A stretch of 64,000 nt of DNA, taken from Ancylostoma caninum. Lineage: Eukaryota; Nematoda; Chromadorea; Rhabditida; Ancylostomatidae. Positions 24,755-33,614 of the stretch are shown here, in pieces. Position numbers and translations under genes: made by a program. How positions within the stretch are numbered: position 1 is the stretch's first letter; each line of letters opens with the position of its first letter. The stretch is taken from assembly GCA_037903475.1 (NCBI GenBank), contig JBAJFG010000019.1, positions 2,417,001 through 2,481,000 on the forward strand, written 5' to 3'. Under the pieces are notes generated by a model. The model made no database searches. It saw nothing but the letters and a program-made list of their open reading frames with translations, and was not told where the DNA came from.

Positions 24755-25125
24755 TTAGTAGTGCGGTGGACGTCGAGAGCTTCTGCGGCTACTGCCGCCT
24801 CTTCCGCGGTATCCGTAATTGTTGACAAATGGTTGCATCGGCATCATGGGGTTCCACTGTGTGTACATTGCTTGTGGCAACATTGCAAAAGGTGGGGTCG
24901 GCGTAGTTATTCTGAAATTGTTGAAACGGGGCTGGTGTTTCCCTACTCTGCCTCTCTGAATTCTTTCCTCTGCTTTCTTTTTCCCCTTCCTTTGCTTGAA
25001 ATAGAGGCGAGTGCGAGCAGAGCGACTTGCTGTTGGTGTGAACTCCGGCAACTGTATTTCGGCCCGTATGTACTCGCGTAGTGAATCAAAATATGAATCA
25101 TGACTGCTACCGAGTAGGGATCTGC
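24755..25125 (-). pseudogene. Arg/Gly-rich C-terminal tail of Gypsy pol, out of frame
   Basis: A second minus frame, open from about 25125 to a stop at 24755, overlaps the end of the integrase ORF. It has higher coding character than that ORF's last 50 residues: it is strongly basic (RLYFKQRKGKKKAEERIQRG), then Pro/Met/Gln-rich (PFAMLPQAMYTQWNPMMPMQ), then an RG-rich end (GYRGRGGSSRRSSRRPPHY). It ends about 15 bp before the polypurine tract, where a polyprotein should end. I infer it is the original carboxyl end, lost from the main frame by a frameshift near 25120. A nucleic-acid-binding tail is likely from composition. Confidence 0.5.
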
Positions 25126-27603
25126 CGGGTTAGCTCGTGGGTGCGCTGATGGCCCCTGCGATGGTACTCGTCCTGCCTCAATCATGGGAATCAGGCTGAC
25201 CAAATTTTGCTTCATCATCGTGGCCGTTTTTCTAGCGAGGTCGATCATCTTGTTGATTTCCATCCGATTTTGCTGATAAGCCGCGTCTCCTCGGGGTGGG
25301 GCCACTGCAATTATTTTCACGCCGTTCCTAGCTGCACTAGCGACAGCTGACGTCAATCGACACCATTCCTTTTTGGGCGGCACTACATCCGTGGTTGGTC
25401 CGACAAGAACGCAACTCGAAACATCGGTTTTCGATAGTATCGCACAGATGTCAGCTAGATTCCTGAAAATGGCGAATTCCACGTCCTGGTGTTTGAACGC
25501 CTCATTTATCGTCCGGAAACCATCAGGAAGGATGATGAGCACTTTCCTCGGCTTGTCCGCAGTTGGGATGTTTTCCCACGAGTTCATCTTTGCGAACTTC
25601 ACTCCTTCATTGTTCACCTCATTCAGCTGCTCCACGGGGAATCCTGTGCCGCCATCGTGGGGAAGACAGAGAACGGAGCCGTCGTGGCAAGCAAGACTAC
25701 GAAACATGTGGTCGCAACAATGCTTGAAGAAAGTGAAGGCTTTTTGCGCTCCTGATACCGTTAGGGATTCATAGGAAAGGTCCAACATAAGGAATCGTCT
25801 GCGCTCATTATTTTTCTCCTGCTCGTAAATTGAGATCAGCCTTGCAAGACCATAGATCGAGTGAAACTGAATTTTGCCAATCGTCTCAATAGCGTCCGGC
25901 ACGACGTCCTTGAATCGTTTATCATGTACTGTGCACGAGAACGAATAGTTGGCGCTTCCTCGCATTTCGTGCTTCCCAGGACAGCAAAAGAAGAGACCGA
26001 ATGGCGCCGTGTCTCCGTCGCCATGCACGGTAGCCCTGCAATAGATATTTTTAGTTACAGCTTGCCGACGTTTTACTCGTTTTGTCGTAGGTTTTAGTTG
26101 TACATGTTCAACCTCATTCGGGACAACTACGAGTGCGTCGAAAGGGATTCTAATGGGTTCTTCCTTCTCGTTAATGTTTGATATCAACGCCGAGTTCTCA
26201 CTTACCTCGATTACGCGATAAGGGCCACTCCAGGGATTACTGAGCTTAGGAAACTTCTTACATGCTTTTTCCCTTGGCAGCTTAAGGAAAACCCTGTCGC
26301 CTTTCCTAGGCAACTTCTGCACATTTACATCATTTCTGCTGTCATATGCTTTCTTCATTTTCTCTTTGTACTTCTCATTAATTTCCTTTGAGCACTGCTG
26401 GGCTAACTGTATCCCGACAAGCAATTCATGTTTATAGTCGTCGGCGTCGAAATGGTTGAAAGACAGTTCGTCTTGCGGGATCACTGCTGTGGGGTAGTTG
26501 GGGTCGAATGCGTGCAGAAGGTAAAAGGGGCTCTCGCCTATGGCTTCATGCGGGGAAGAGTTGTATGCGAAAACCACCATCGGGAGCAGCAAGTCCCAAT
26601 CCGCTGGAATTGTCGTCTTCTTCCTCTGCATTTTTGTCAGCGTTTGTATTAGCCTCTCGGTCATTCCATTTTCCCGTGGGTTATACCCCTTGGTCGTGGA
26701 CTGGGCTATTCCTGTGATCTCACAGATGGCCGACAGGACAGAATTTATAAATTCTGGGCCCTGATCCGAGTGGATAGTTTTGGGCCATCGGCATCCTTCA
26801 CATATCCACCGCTCAAATAGAGCTCGTGCTACCGTCCTAGCACTCTTATCTGGGATCGGATAAGCCCCTGCAAACTTGGAAAAGTGGTCTATCACCACCA
26901 ACGCGTAGCGATTTCCCCTTTCTGTCATACCTAACTCCACTAAATCAACGCCAATCAGCTCATATGGGGCGCTAGTAGCGAATGGCTTGAGCGGTGGAGT
27001 GTGCATCTCATGGGATCTTGCTAGAAAGCAGCTGGAACACTCTTTGGACCACTTAATTATGTCCTTGTCCATACCTTCCCAAAATACGATCTTCCTAAGC
27101 CTCTTACATAATTTCCTACCGCTCAAATGACCAGCCATTACGCCTTTGTGTGCTTCATCGAATACTTCTCTTCTCCTAGACTTCGGTACTACCCTTACTA
27201 TCGCGTTCTCCAGTACCAATTTCAAGTCTCCATTGTCAATGAGGAAGTCGGCAACTCTGTACTTCCGTCCACATCGTGGTAGTGTGACTTCCTTAGCGTC
27301 ATTGCGCTTCTCCACATCTTCGATCAAATGCTGGAAGTCCTTGTCTGCCTTCAGTTCCTTGAGCCACTCATTTTCTTCTGTGTTTACTTCACAGATCACG
27401 ACGTCGTTACCTAACGATGTCGTTTCTCCTTCTTCGGGGCTCACTGCTCTTCGGGAAAGTGCATCAGCGACTGCGTTGGCTTTTCCTGCTTCATACTCGA
27501 TCTCTAGACGGTACTTCTGTACCTCCAGAGCCCAACGTAGAACTCTAGCGGAGACGTTCGTCCTTTTGAAAAGGCAGGTTAGCGGTTGGTGATCGGTCCT
27601 CAC
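24943..27603 (-). CDS. Gypsy integrase ORF with an extra SGNH-like domain
   Basis: This 886-codon ORF starts in the end of RNase H (RTDHQPLTCLF, DALSRR). It continues with an H2C2 zinc-binding module (H152, H159, C189, C192) and an integrase core with D220, D280 (HSDQGPEF) and E316 (NGMTERL), a DX35E spacing. A basic chromatin-end region follows (KGDRVFLKLPRE, NPWSGPYRVIEV). After about residue 510, where Gypsy pol usually stops, some 370 residues remain. Residues 686-790 have the alternating strand and helix pattern of SGNH/GDSL hydrolases: VLIILPDGF at the first strand, CVLVGPTTDV in the Gly-x-Asn-Asp position, then GVKIIAVAPPRGD and RMEINKMI. The catalytic Ser and Asn are not obvious, so it may be a non-catalytic relative. 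Residues 533-652 are unassigned. Confidence 0.85.
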   Translation of the reverse strand: MRTDHQPLTCLFKRTNVSARVLRWALEVQKYRLEIEYEAGKANAVADALSRRAVSPEEGETTSLGNDVVICEVNTEENEWLKELKADKDFQHLIEDVEKRNDAKEVTLPRCGRKYRVADFLIDNGDLKLVLENAIVRVVPKSRRREVFDEAHKGVMAGHLSGRKLCKRLRKIVFWEGMDKDIIKWSKECSSCFLARSHEMHTPPLKPFATSAPYELIGVDLVELGMTERGNRYALVVIDHFSKFAGAYPIPDKSARTVARALFERWICEGCRWPKTIHSDQGPEFINSVLSAICEITGIAQSTTKGYNPRENGMTERLIQTLTKMQRKKTTIPADWDLLLPMVVFAYNSSPHEAIGESPFYLLHAFDPNYPTAVIPQDELSFNHFDADDYKHELLVGIQLAQQCSKEINEKYKEKMKKAYDSRNDVNVQKLPRKGDRVFLKLPREKACKKFPKLSNPWSGPYRVIEVSENSALISNINEKEEPIRIPFDALVVVPNEVEHVQLKPTTKRVKRRQAVTKNIYCRATVHGDGDTAPFGLFFCCPGKHEMRGSANYSFSCTVHDKRFKDVVPDAIETIGKIQFHSIYGLARLISIYEQEKNNERRRFLMLDLSYESLTVSGAQKAFTFFKHCCDHMFRSLACHDGSVLCLPHDGGTGFPVEQLNEVNNEGVKFAKMNSWENIPTADKPRKVLIILPDGFRTINEAFKHQDVEFAIFRNLADICAILSKTDVSSCVLVGPTTDVVPPKKEWCRLTSAVASAARNGVKIIAVAPPRGDAAYQQNRMEINKMIDLARKTATMMKQNLVSLIPMIEAGRVPSQGPSAHPRANPADPYSVAVMIHILIHYASTYGPKYSCRSSHQQQVALLALASISSKGRGKRKQRKEFREAE

Positions 27604-28057
27604 AATTGTTCGCAGCCCATATACGAAAAAAATGGAACTTTTTCAGAGCGAACACAACTGCTAAGGCCTCGAGATCCGTGATATGATAGTTCTTTTCAGC
27701 CTTTGTGAGACCTCTGGACGCGAAGAAGACCGGATGTAGCAGTTTGTCCTCTCCTTCTTGGCATAAAACTGCTCCAAGACCTTCACCACACGCGTCTGTA
27801 TAGATCACAAAAGGGCGGTCTCCCTTTTCGGCCGCTTTGATGTCTGGCTGGGCGAGCACGGGAGCTTTTGCAATCGCTTGCTTTAGGTTCTCGAACTCTC
27901 GGACTTCTTCTTCCGCCCATTTCCACGTCGTTTTCGGACTCACTGTAGAGTCCTTTGGCGATCTTTGAAAAACCAGCGATGAACTTCCTGTAGTAGGACG
28001 CCATTCCCAAGAACGTCCTGAGTTCTCCAACATTCTTTGGCGCTGGGTAGTCCACAA
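27545..28057 (-). pseudogene. Gypsy RNase H segment
   Basis: This ORF covers the RNase H domain: FVIYTDACGEGLGAVLCQ holds the first catalytic Asp, HITDLEALAVVFAL the Glu and its helix. It is shifted relative to the reverse-transcriptase frame upstream (break near 27950) and to the integrase frame downstream (break near 27615, beside a run of seven A/T). The first 30 or so codons are out-of-frame and not part of the real protein. Confidence 0.75.
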
Positions 28058-28301
28058 TTTTCTTCACCTTCTCAGGGTCTGTCCTTACGCCGTTTTCATC
28101 AATGTAATGCCCTGGGAACGACACGCTGTGCTTCACAAAGGCACACTTCTGGGGCTTCAAGCGCAGACTTGCCTTACGCAAGGCTTCCAGTACCATTTGC
28201 AAAACAGTGTAATGTCGTTCCAGAGAATTTGTTGCCACCAAAATATCGTCTATGTAGACAATAACTTCATCTTCGAAGATTGAGGCCTTTGAATACTGCA
28301 T
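27783..28301 (-). pseudogene. Gypsy reverse transcriptase, palm and thumb segment
   Basis: The segment carries the catalytic motif VIVYIDDILVATNS, then the thumb/connection signature FLGMASYYRKFI typical of Ty3/Gypsy enzymes. It lies in a different frame from the fingers segment at 28267-28887; the break is near 28290. The final stretch after about 27950 is out of frame. Confidence 0.8.
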
Positions 28302-28887
28302 CCATCAGTCTCTGGAAGACAGCTGGGCTCGTTGACAGTCCGAATGGCAAGACTGTGAACTCAAAGAGACCTTCGCTGGTAGTGAAAGCACTTTTACGTT
28401 TCGCGTCTTCCGACAGCCGAATTTGCCAATATCCTGATGCGAGATCCATAGTTAAAAAGAATCTTTTTCCCTTCAAGCATTGGAGCACGACGTCAATCTT
28501 TGGGAGCGGATAAGAGTCTTGACGAGTGATTTTATTGAGCTCGCGATAATCGATGCAGAGTCTCAACGTTCCATCTTTTTTCTTAACCAGGACAGCAGGA
28601 GAGGCCCATTCAGAGGAACTTTTCTGCACTATTCCTCTGCCCACGAGGTCCTGGATAATATTCTTGAATTCCTTTCTTGCTGCTAATGGGACCGGCCTAG
28701 TCTTCTGCTTGATGGGTTTGTGCTCTCCAGTGTCGATGTCGTGAACTACCAGGTCGGTTTGTGTCAATTCCGCATCCGTGACAGCGAACACATAACTGTG
28801 TGCCGTGATAACCTCTACTGCTTCTTCGGGGAGTTGACCATTACCATCTCCAGTAAGGTGGCAAGTCTCTCCTCCTGTGACTTCCAC
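28267..28887 (-). pseudogene. Gypsy reverse transcriptase, fingers segment
   Basis: It includes SEWASPAVLVKKKDGTLRLC, IDYRELNKIT, FLTMDLASGYWQI (first catalytic Asp) and FEFTVLPFGLSTSPAVFQR. These are standard Ty3/Gypsy reverse-transcriptase blocks 1-4. Its 5' part overlaps the protease ORF in another frame, so a frame break falls between 28815 and 28887. Whether that overlap is a programmed shift or a mutation cannot be told from this copy. Confidence 0.82.
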
Positions 28888-30182
28888 TTTTGCGGTTGCT
28901 TCAAGTCTAGCATGTCTCTATCGGGTTCCATGTGCTTTGGCTTCACCCAATTTTCGTTTTCCCATTCACCAATTATCTCTCCTTCCTTGAATACCATACC
29001 ATCTGTTCCGTGGTTCACTACTGGTATAAGCACTTCTCCGTCTTTGGATGCGTCACACACTCCATCCGACACGTACGGATGAGCCGACCACAGCACAGGG
29101 CTCTTTGCGGTTGTTTGAGCACATGTTACTGTCAGGTTTTGTATGCCGCCGGCTGGGACGAAAACTCTGCGCTTCACACGTGCAAATGCGACTTTAGCTT
29201 CCCCCTTTTGTGTCTCCTCACCTACATTATGACAGAGTGTAAGCTTCTCGATTCTTTCTAACCTTAACTCGAACAATTCCAATGCATTCGTGCCGAGGAT
29301 AACGACTTCATCTACGCCTCGGCCAACGTACGCTGCTACGGATTTGCGTCGTCCTTGAAGAGTGATTTCTACACGAATGGTGTCTAGGAATTCCATTTCG
29401 TTTCCTGACGCGTCACGAACCTTGACTGCTGGTCCTTGAACTCGTTCAACGTAGTTGTCCAAATTTATCTTCAGCTTCACAGCTTTCTTTAGCAGCTGCA
29501 GCGGTATTATCGTTGTCTGTGAACCTGTGTCGAGCAAAGCAAGAGCGTCCATCCCAACTATTCTAATCCATTCCAAGGATTTCTTCCCGAAGAATTCGTT
29601 CATCCTGGAAGGGCCGTCTTCACCTGCTGCACATGTCCATTTCTCGACCAGGGTTGAATACCCTTCTGCTCCATTCCCATTCCTAGCTCTGGGTGCTGCA
29701 GTGGGTCGAGTATGTGAAGATGTTACCCTGCAGTCCTTTGCCAGATGCCCTATTGCTCCGCAGTTGTACCATCGTCTGCCTTCTTCCGACCGTCTACCTT
29801 TGTGTAGTGTCCGTTCCTTCTCAGTGGTCCTGTCCTCTGCAGTGGATCTGTCCCTTTCAAGGTTGCTCCTACAAGGCATGCTTTCCTCCCTGTTCTCTCC
29901 TGGCGGGAATTTCATTTTGCTGAACCTTTGTTGCTTTTGCGTGTCCCTGCCAAAGCTTCTTGGACTCCTTGCGCTGGCATATTCTTCGGCGGTTTTCAGG
30001 CTTCTTTCTAGTCTTAGTGCCACTTCTTTAACTGTCTCATAGGCTTCATTGGGTGAACTCACTTCCAAGGCCTCCGTCAAGCAGTAGCTCCCATTCCAAT
30101 TCGCCATCTGGCGGCACAATATCTCTGCCTTTTGCAGTGACGTGACTTCCTGCGGGACATCGGGATACGCCTTATGCCCCAA
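28815..30182 (-). CDS. Gypsy gag C-terminus, CCHC knuckle and protease
   Basis: This 455-codon open segment begins immediately after an in-frame TAG (30183-30185). It contains the zinc knuckle WYNCGAIGHLAKDC (C-X2-C-X4-H-X4-C), which binds RNA during packaging. Further on, ALALLDTGSQTTIIP is the aspartic protease active-site region. The remaining about 170 residues link to reverse transcriptase. The upstream part is the end of gag. Confidence 0.85.
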   Translation of the reverse strand: MGHKAYPDVPQEVTSLQKAEILCRQMANWNGSYCLTEALEVSSPNEAYETVKEVALRLERSLKTAEEYASARSPRSFGRDTQKQQRFSKMKFPPGENREESMPCRSNLERDRSTAEDRTTEKERTLHKGRRSEEGRRWYNCGAIGHLAKDCRVTSSHTRPTAAPRARNGNGAEGYSTLVEKWTCAAGEDGPSRMNEFFGKKSLEWIRIVGMDALALLDTGSQTTIIPLQLLKKAVKLKINLDNYVERVQGPAVKVRDASGNEMEFLDTIRVEITLQGRRKSVAAYVGRGVDEVVILGTNALELFELRLERIEKLTLCHNVGEETQKGEAKVAFARVKRRVFVPAGGIQNLTVTCAQTTAKSPVLWSAHPYVSDGVCDASKDGEVLIPVVNHGTDGMVFKEGEIIGEWENENWVKPKHMEPDRDMLDLKQPQKWKSQEERLATLLEMVMVNSPKKQ

Positions 30183-30185
30183 CTA

Positions 30186-31356
30186 TTCCAGCACTAAGCA
30201 GAACTCGCTCACCGGCTGTCCTTCCCTTATGCTCAAACTTCTTAACTCTGACAAGGCCCTTACTCTTTCACTGTTCCCGTCAATGCGCATCCGTTTTTTC
30301 ATTGCTTCTACCACATCGTCAAATGCACCCTTCCCTTGGTAGCGTTTCAAATATGGTGAGCGCGCTCTTACGCAGGAAGTTTTGAAACAGCTGGACGCGG
30401 CTAGAATCTTTCCATTGACCCCTCGGGTATTTTATCTCAAAAGAATTTAAAAATCTCTTAAAGCACTCGTTAGGTCTCCCCGAAAAAGGTTGGACTTCAG
30501 GCAAGGCCATAGTGCGGATATAATCACCCATAGAAAATTCCACAGCAGCCGACTCACCTATGTCCGACGATTGTCTTGTTCTTGGATTGCTCTCTGATCT
30601 TCCGATCGGCATATTCCTTGAGAATCTGTGGTGAAATTCCATCGAGGTCGTGGGCTGCGAAACCTGAAACGAGTTCTCTGCGCTAGTAGCACCGCGATAC
30701 ATAGAAGCAGCTTTTCTCGTACCTGGTATTGCTTCAGATGGCGCCTCGTTCCTTGCGTGGCCAAGGTTCTCGACCTCCTTACGCAGAATTTCAAGCTGAA
30801 AGTGTTCACGTTGAAGTTCATCCTTCAATTTCTCTGACAACCTTTTCTCATTTTCGAGTGCTAATACTACTTTTGTAGCCTCTTCGCAGACCTTTTCCTC
30901 TTCACAGCGCAGGCTTTTGCTTAGAGTAGTTAGCATAAGTTTTGCAGCCTCATGATCTCTAAGGTACTGTGCCAGAGCATCTGCATTGTTGATGTGCGCC
31001 CTCCTCAAAATTGCAGCAATTCTAGCGCCTAGCTGATGTTTCTATAACTTGCGCATATCTGCTAATATTACCCGCAATATTTCTTTAACTAGCGCGGTCT
31101 GTTCTGTGACTGCACTTACTACGCTGTCGCGCGTGGGGTCGTCCGTGCGCATCGTTTTGGCCAGTTCATGGTCGCACACTACATTAATTGACCCAACTTG
31201 GCTCATCACTTTGCTTACTAATTTTTCAAAACTTGAATCGAAGCTCTCACTCACTCTCTCGTCGGTTGGGACCTCCTCTCTTTCCAACTGATCCTGTGAG
31301 TCCACATCCTGTGGCGTGCGTAAGAGCTCGTCCTCGTCATTCATTGGCGACGCCAT
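30186..31356 (-). pseudogene. Gypsy gag, N-terminal part, interrupted
   Basis: The first ATG (31356) opens an acidic region beginning MASPMNDEDELLRTP. An in-frame TAG at 31042-31044 interrupts it, and the same frame resumes as a long coiled-coil-like region (residues such as EEEKVCEEATKVVLALENEK) and then the capsid-like block LPEVQPFSGRPNECFKRFLN, ending at 30319. A further frame continues to the TAG at 30183. Gag forms the particle that carries the RNA. With one internal stop and one frame break this copy would not give a full gag. Confidence 0.75.
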
Positions 31357-31980
31357 TTTTCACTTGCAATTTCTGGAAAACGTATCAGTACTATTCTGTC
31401 ACTGGTGCAGAACACGAAAAATGACACGAAATTGCAATGCATAGCGATCGATATGGGATATTGTGAGAAGTGAAACTCAGAAAGCTCAGTGGTTTCCTAG
31501 TTCTCCACCGCTTCCTACGATCCCCTGTGGTCACACAGACGTTGGGTTCCCACACTCAATCAATATCCCTCTCTCTTAGGCCACACAGACCAAGTTCGCT
31601 TACTACGATCAATACTTGGTGCAACAGCACCTCCTTGGGCAACTTGTTATTGCTTCTAGTGCCCACCTCGGGTCACACAGTCCCTAGGTGGATGTAGCAG
31701 TGGTGGGAGATCCTTTACGGACGTCAACCACCTCCGGGCTTCTTTTAGTTTAGATACGTGACGAGCTTCCTTGCGGAAAAATCAATCGCCACTTGTTCTG
31801 CCCAAGCTCAGGGTCCTCACCAATCAATCGATAAGTTGCAGGTCGCAACAAACTGCAACCTTCCACGTAGGACCACTGGTGAACAGTCAACCGCAGCCTG
31901 CGGGATTCACCAGGATCAACTACGGGGTCTGGGCTAATCGTGGTTCCTAGAATTCCGCCACCGAGCTCCTACTTCAAAAT

Positions 31981-31994
31981 AGCCTCGTCCCCCA
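31981..31994 (-). other. Candidate primer-binding site of the Gypsy element
   Basis: Immediately inside the 5' LTR the minus strand reads TGGGGGACGAGGCT. A TGG start directly after the LTR is what a site complementary to a tRNA 3' CCA end looks like. I cannot name the primer tRNA from this sequence alone. Confidence 0.55.
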
Positions 31995-32469
31995 AGTTCA
32001 GGGTTTCTCACGGGAGTCACGGTTCAAACCGGAGCCTGTGTCAATGAAGTGGAAAAAAAAACAACGACGGCGGTAAAGCGGGGGTGAACCCGTACTAGGA
32101 AACCACTCAGAATAGAAGAAGAAAGTTTATTTACTTCCCTTTCTTTGCCCAGAGGGGCAACAATAAAAGAAACGACCGTGAGGAAAAGAAAAAGATGTCA
32201 ATCGGGGCGAGTCGCCAAATCTAAAAGAACAACCACTAACTGAATCTACTGCTATCGCGGCCTTATATGCCGCACATCGCCCGCCAACTGGAAGAAAATC
32301 AATGATCTACTCATAAATGGCGGCAATGATCACAACCGAACGGAATGACGATCAAAGAAAACTACATCGGAACGAACAAAACAATAAAATTCAACGCTCA
32401 GAACAAATAACCTAGAAACCTATAGCCTAGAAACTTCCTATTTAACCTAGTTATTGTATATTTCCTACA
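31995..32469 (-). repeat. 5' LTR of the Gypsy element
   Basis: This 475 bp copy starts TGTAGGAAATATACAATAAC at 32469 (minus strand) and ends at 31995. It should hold the promoter of the element. The TATA-like sequence (CTATTTAACCTAG/TATATTTCC on the + strand) near its start is not decisive. It is followed on the right by the ACTC target duplication. Confidence 0.93.
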
Positions 32470-32473
32470 ACTC

Positions 32474-33344
32474 ACATTTCTCACGAAGTACTTTTCAAAC
32501 AGTTGTCTACCGCGTAGTTCGTCGCAGGCGCTCTTCGGAAACATACTGCGCAAAAATAGATGGCATACTACGGGAGTGAAGGGTTTGGACTTCTTCGGCG
32601 ATTCGGTTCGATGATCGTTCTCTGAATGTAAATAATTTATGATGCATTGTTGTTAAGTATCGTTAATAGAATTAGGTGTTGTCTTCCTACCTTAGCGAGG
32701 TGGGTTTGGCATTCGTCCCACTGCCGGGAGATCCGATCGGCCAGCCAATCTTGTTGACCCAGAGGATTTTCCATTGAATGATCTCTGTTGTATTTTGAAA
32801 GAAAACCAACATAATCGTTCTACTCCATAACCGTGTAGCATTCTCAAAGCTCCTCTCAGAAATTTGCATACATTGAACACCTTTGCATCCGTTACGATTC
32901 CTGAATCTTTTCCTCATAGCTCCTCATCTAACCTGAACTAATTCTCAACCCCTTGAAACATATAACTTCTGATCAGATAGCCACTGCAAAACCTCGTCCG
33001 ACACCACTTTTATGCGGCATTCTGTCAGTGCCCAGTTAGAAGCTTTTCATCAGAGGTACTGTCCATATTTCGCTTTATTCTATCCCGGCTGAGAACAGCG
33101 TTCACAAATCTTCTGCCGCATTAACTGCTAGCCCGATGACTCATCATTGCTGTTATTCGATGTAGATGAACACGTAGCGCAGAGGTGTTCCTGGAATGTT
33201 TTCCTCATAGTAGAATTTTTTTCCAAACTTGCTCAACTCTCGTTCTCCATCTTCTGGTGGGAATATCACTTTCTCCTCTGCTATCTGCTAGATCGAGCGA
33301 TAAACTTTAGCGCCTCCACTAGTTCATCCTTAGTAGTAAGCTGC
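32474..33344. other. Unassigned stretch between Gypsy and repeat R1
   Basis: No gene, RNA or transposon terminus is supported in this 0.9 kb; ORFs are short and unrecognised. Confidence 0.4.
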
Positions 33345-33600
33345 TATAAAAAGCTTTCTACGTTTGAATTGTGGCTTCTGATTGGTTTTGAAAAGCTATT
33401 TCAGCGTTTCGAACTGATTCCCTTTTTGACCTACTGAACATAATTATTGCGTTTTTTCTTCTTGGGATTTTAGTAAAACGCACAACTTGAAGATACGCGA
33501 AGTCGGTTATAGAGAAGGAGTAGGAAATCACTTTGAAATACTGGACTTTAGGAAGGAATTAAAAGGGTACCAGCCTGATCGTCCGGCTAACGCCGGACTC
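33345..33600 (+). repeat. Dispersed repeat R1, + orientation copy
   Basis: This stretch is the inverse of 19401-19700, from about CTTTCTACGTTTGAATTGTGG to the GGCTAACGCCGGACTC end. Similarity stops sharply at 33600, where a coding-like segment begins. It lacks the local hairpin duplication present in the other copy, so the simpler form is probably ancestral. Confidence 0.75.
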
Positions 33601-33614
33601 GTTCAAATGCCGAG

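Larger units (their letters stand above)
24248..32469 (-). mobile_element. Ty3/Gypsy LTR retrotransposon, nearly complete
   Basis: This 8.2 kb element reads right to left: 5' LTR (31995-32469), primer-binding-site candidate, gag, CCHC knuckle, protease, reverse transcriptase, RNase H, integrase, an extra C-terminal region, polypurine tract and 3' LTR (24248-24720). The flanks carry ACTC at 24244-24247 and 32470-32473 (5 bp if the next A is counted), a normal Gypsy target duplication. The two LTRs differ at about eight sites and one A-run, so insertion is fairly recent. Even so the coding region has an in-frame TAG at 31042-31044, another at 30183-30185, and frame breaks near 30320, 28850, 28290, 27950, 27615 and probably 25120. 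Either the copy is dead, or some breaks are assembly indels, for example at the A7 run near 27627. Confidence 0.93.

Noticed and set aside
27146..30042. Several + strand ORFs of 120-195 codons
   Set aside because: They are antisense shadows of the Gypsy polyprotein, which has clear motifs on the minus strand.
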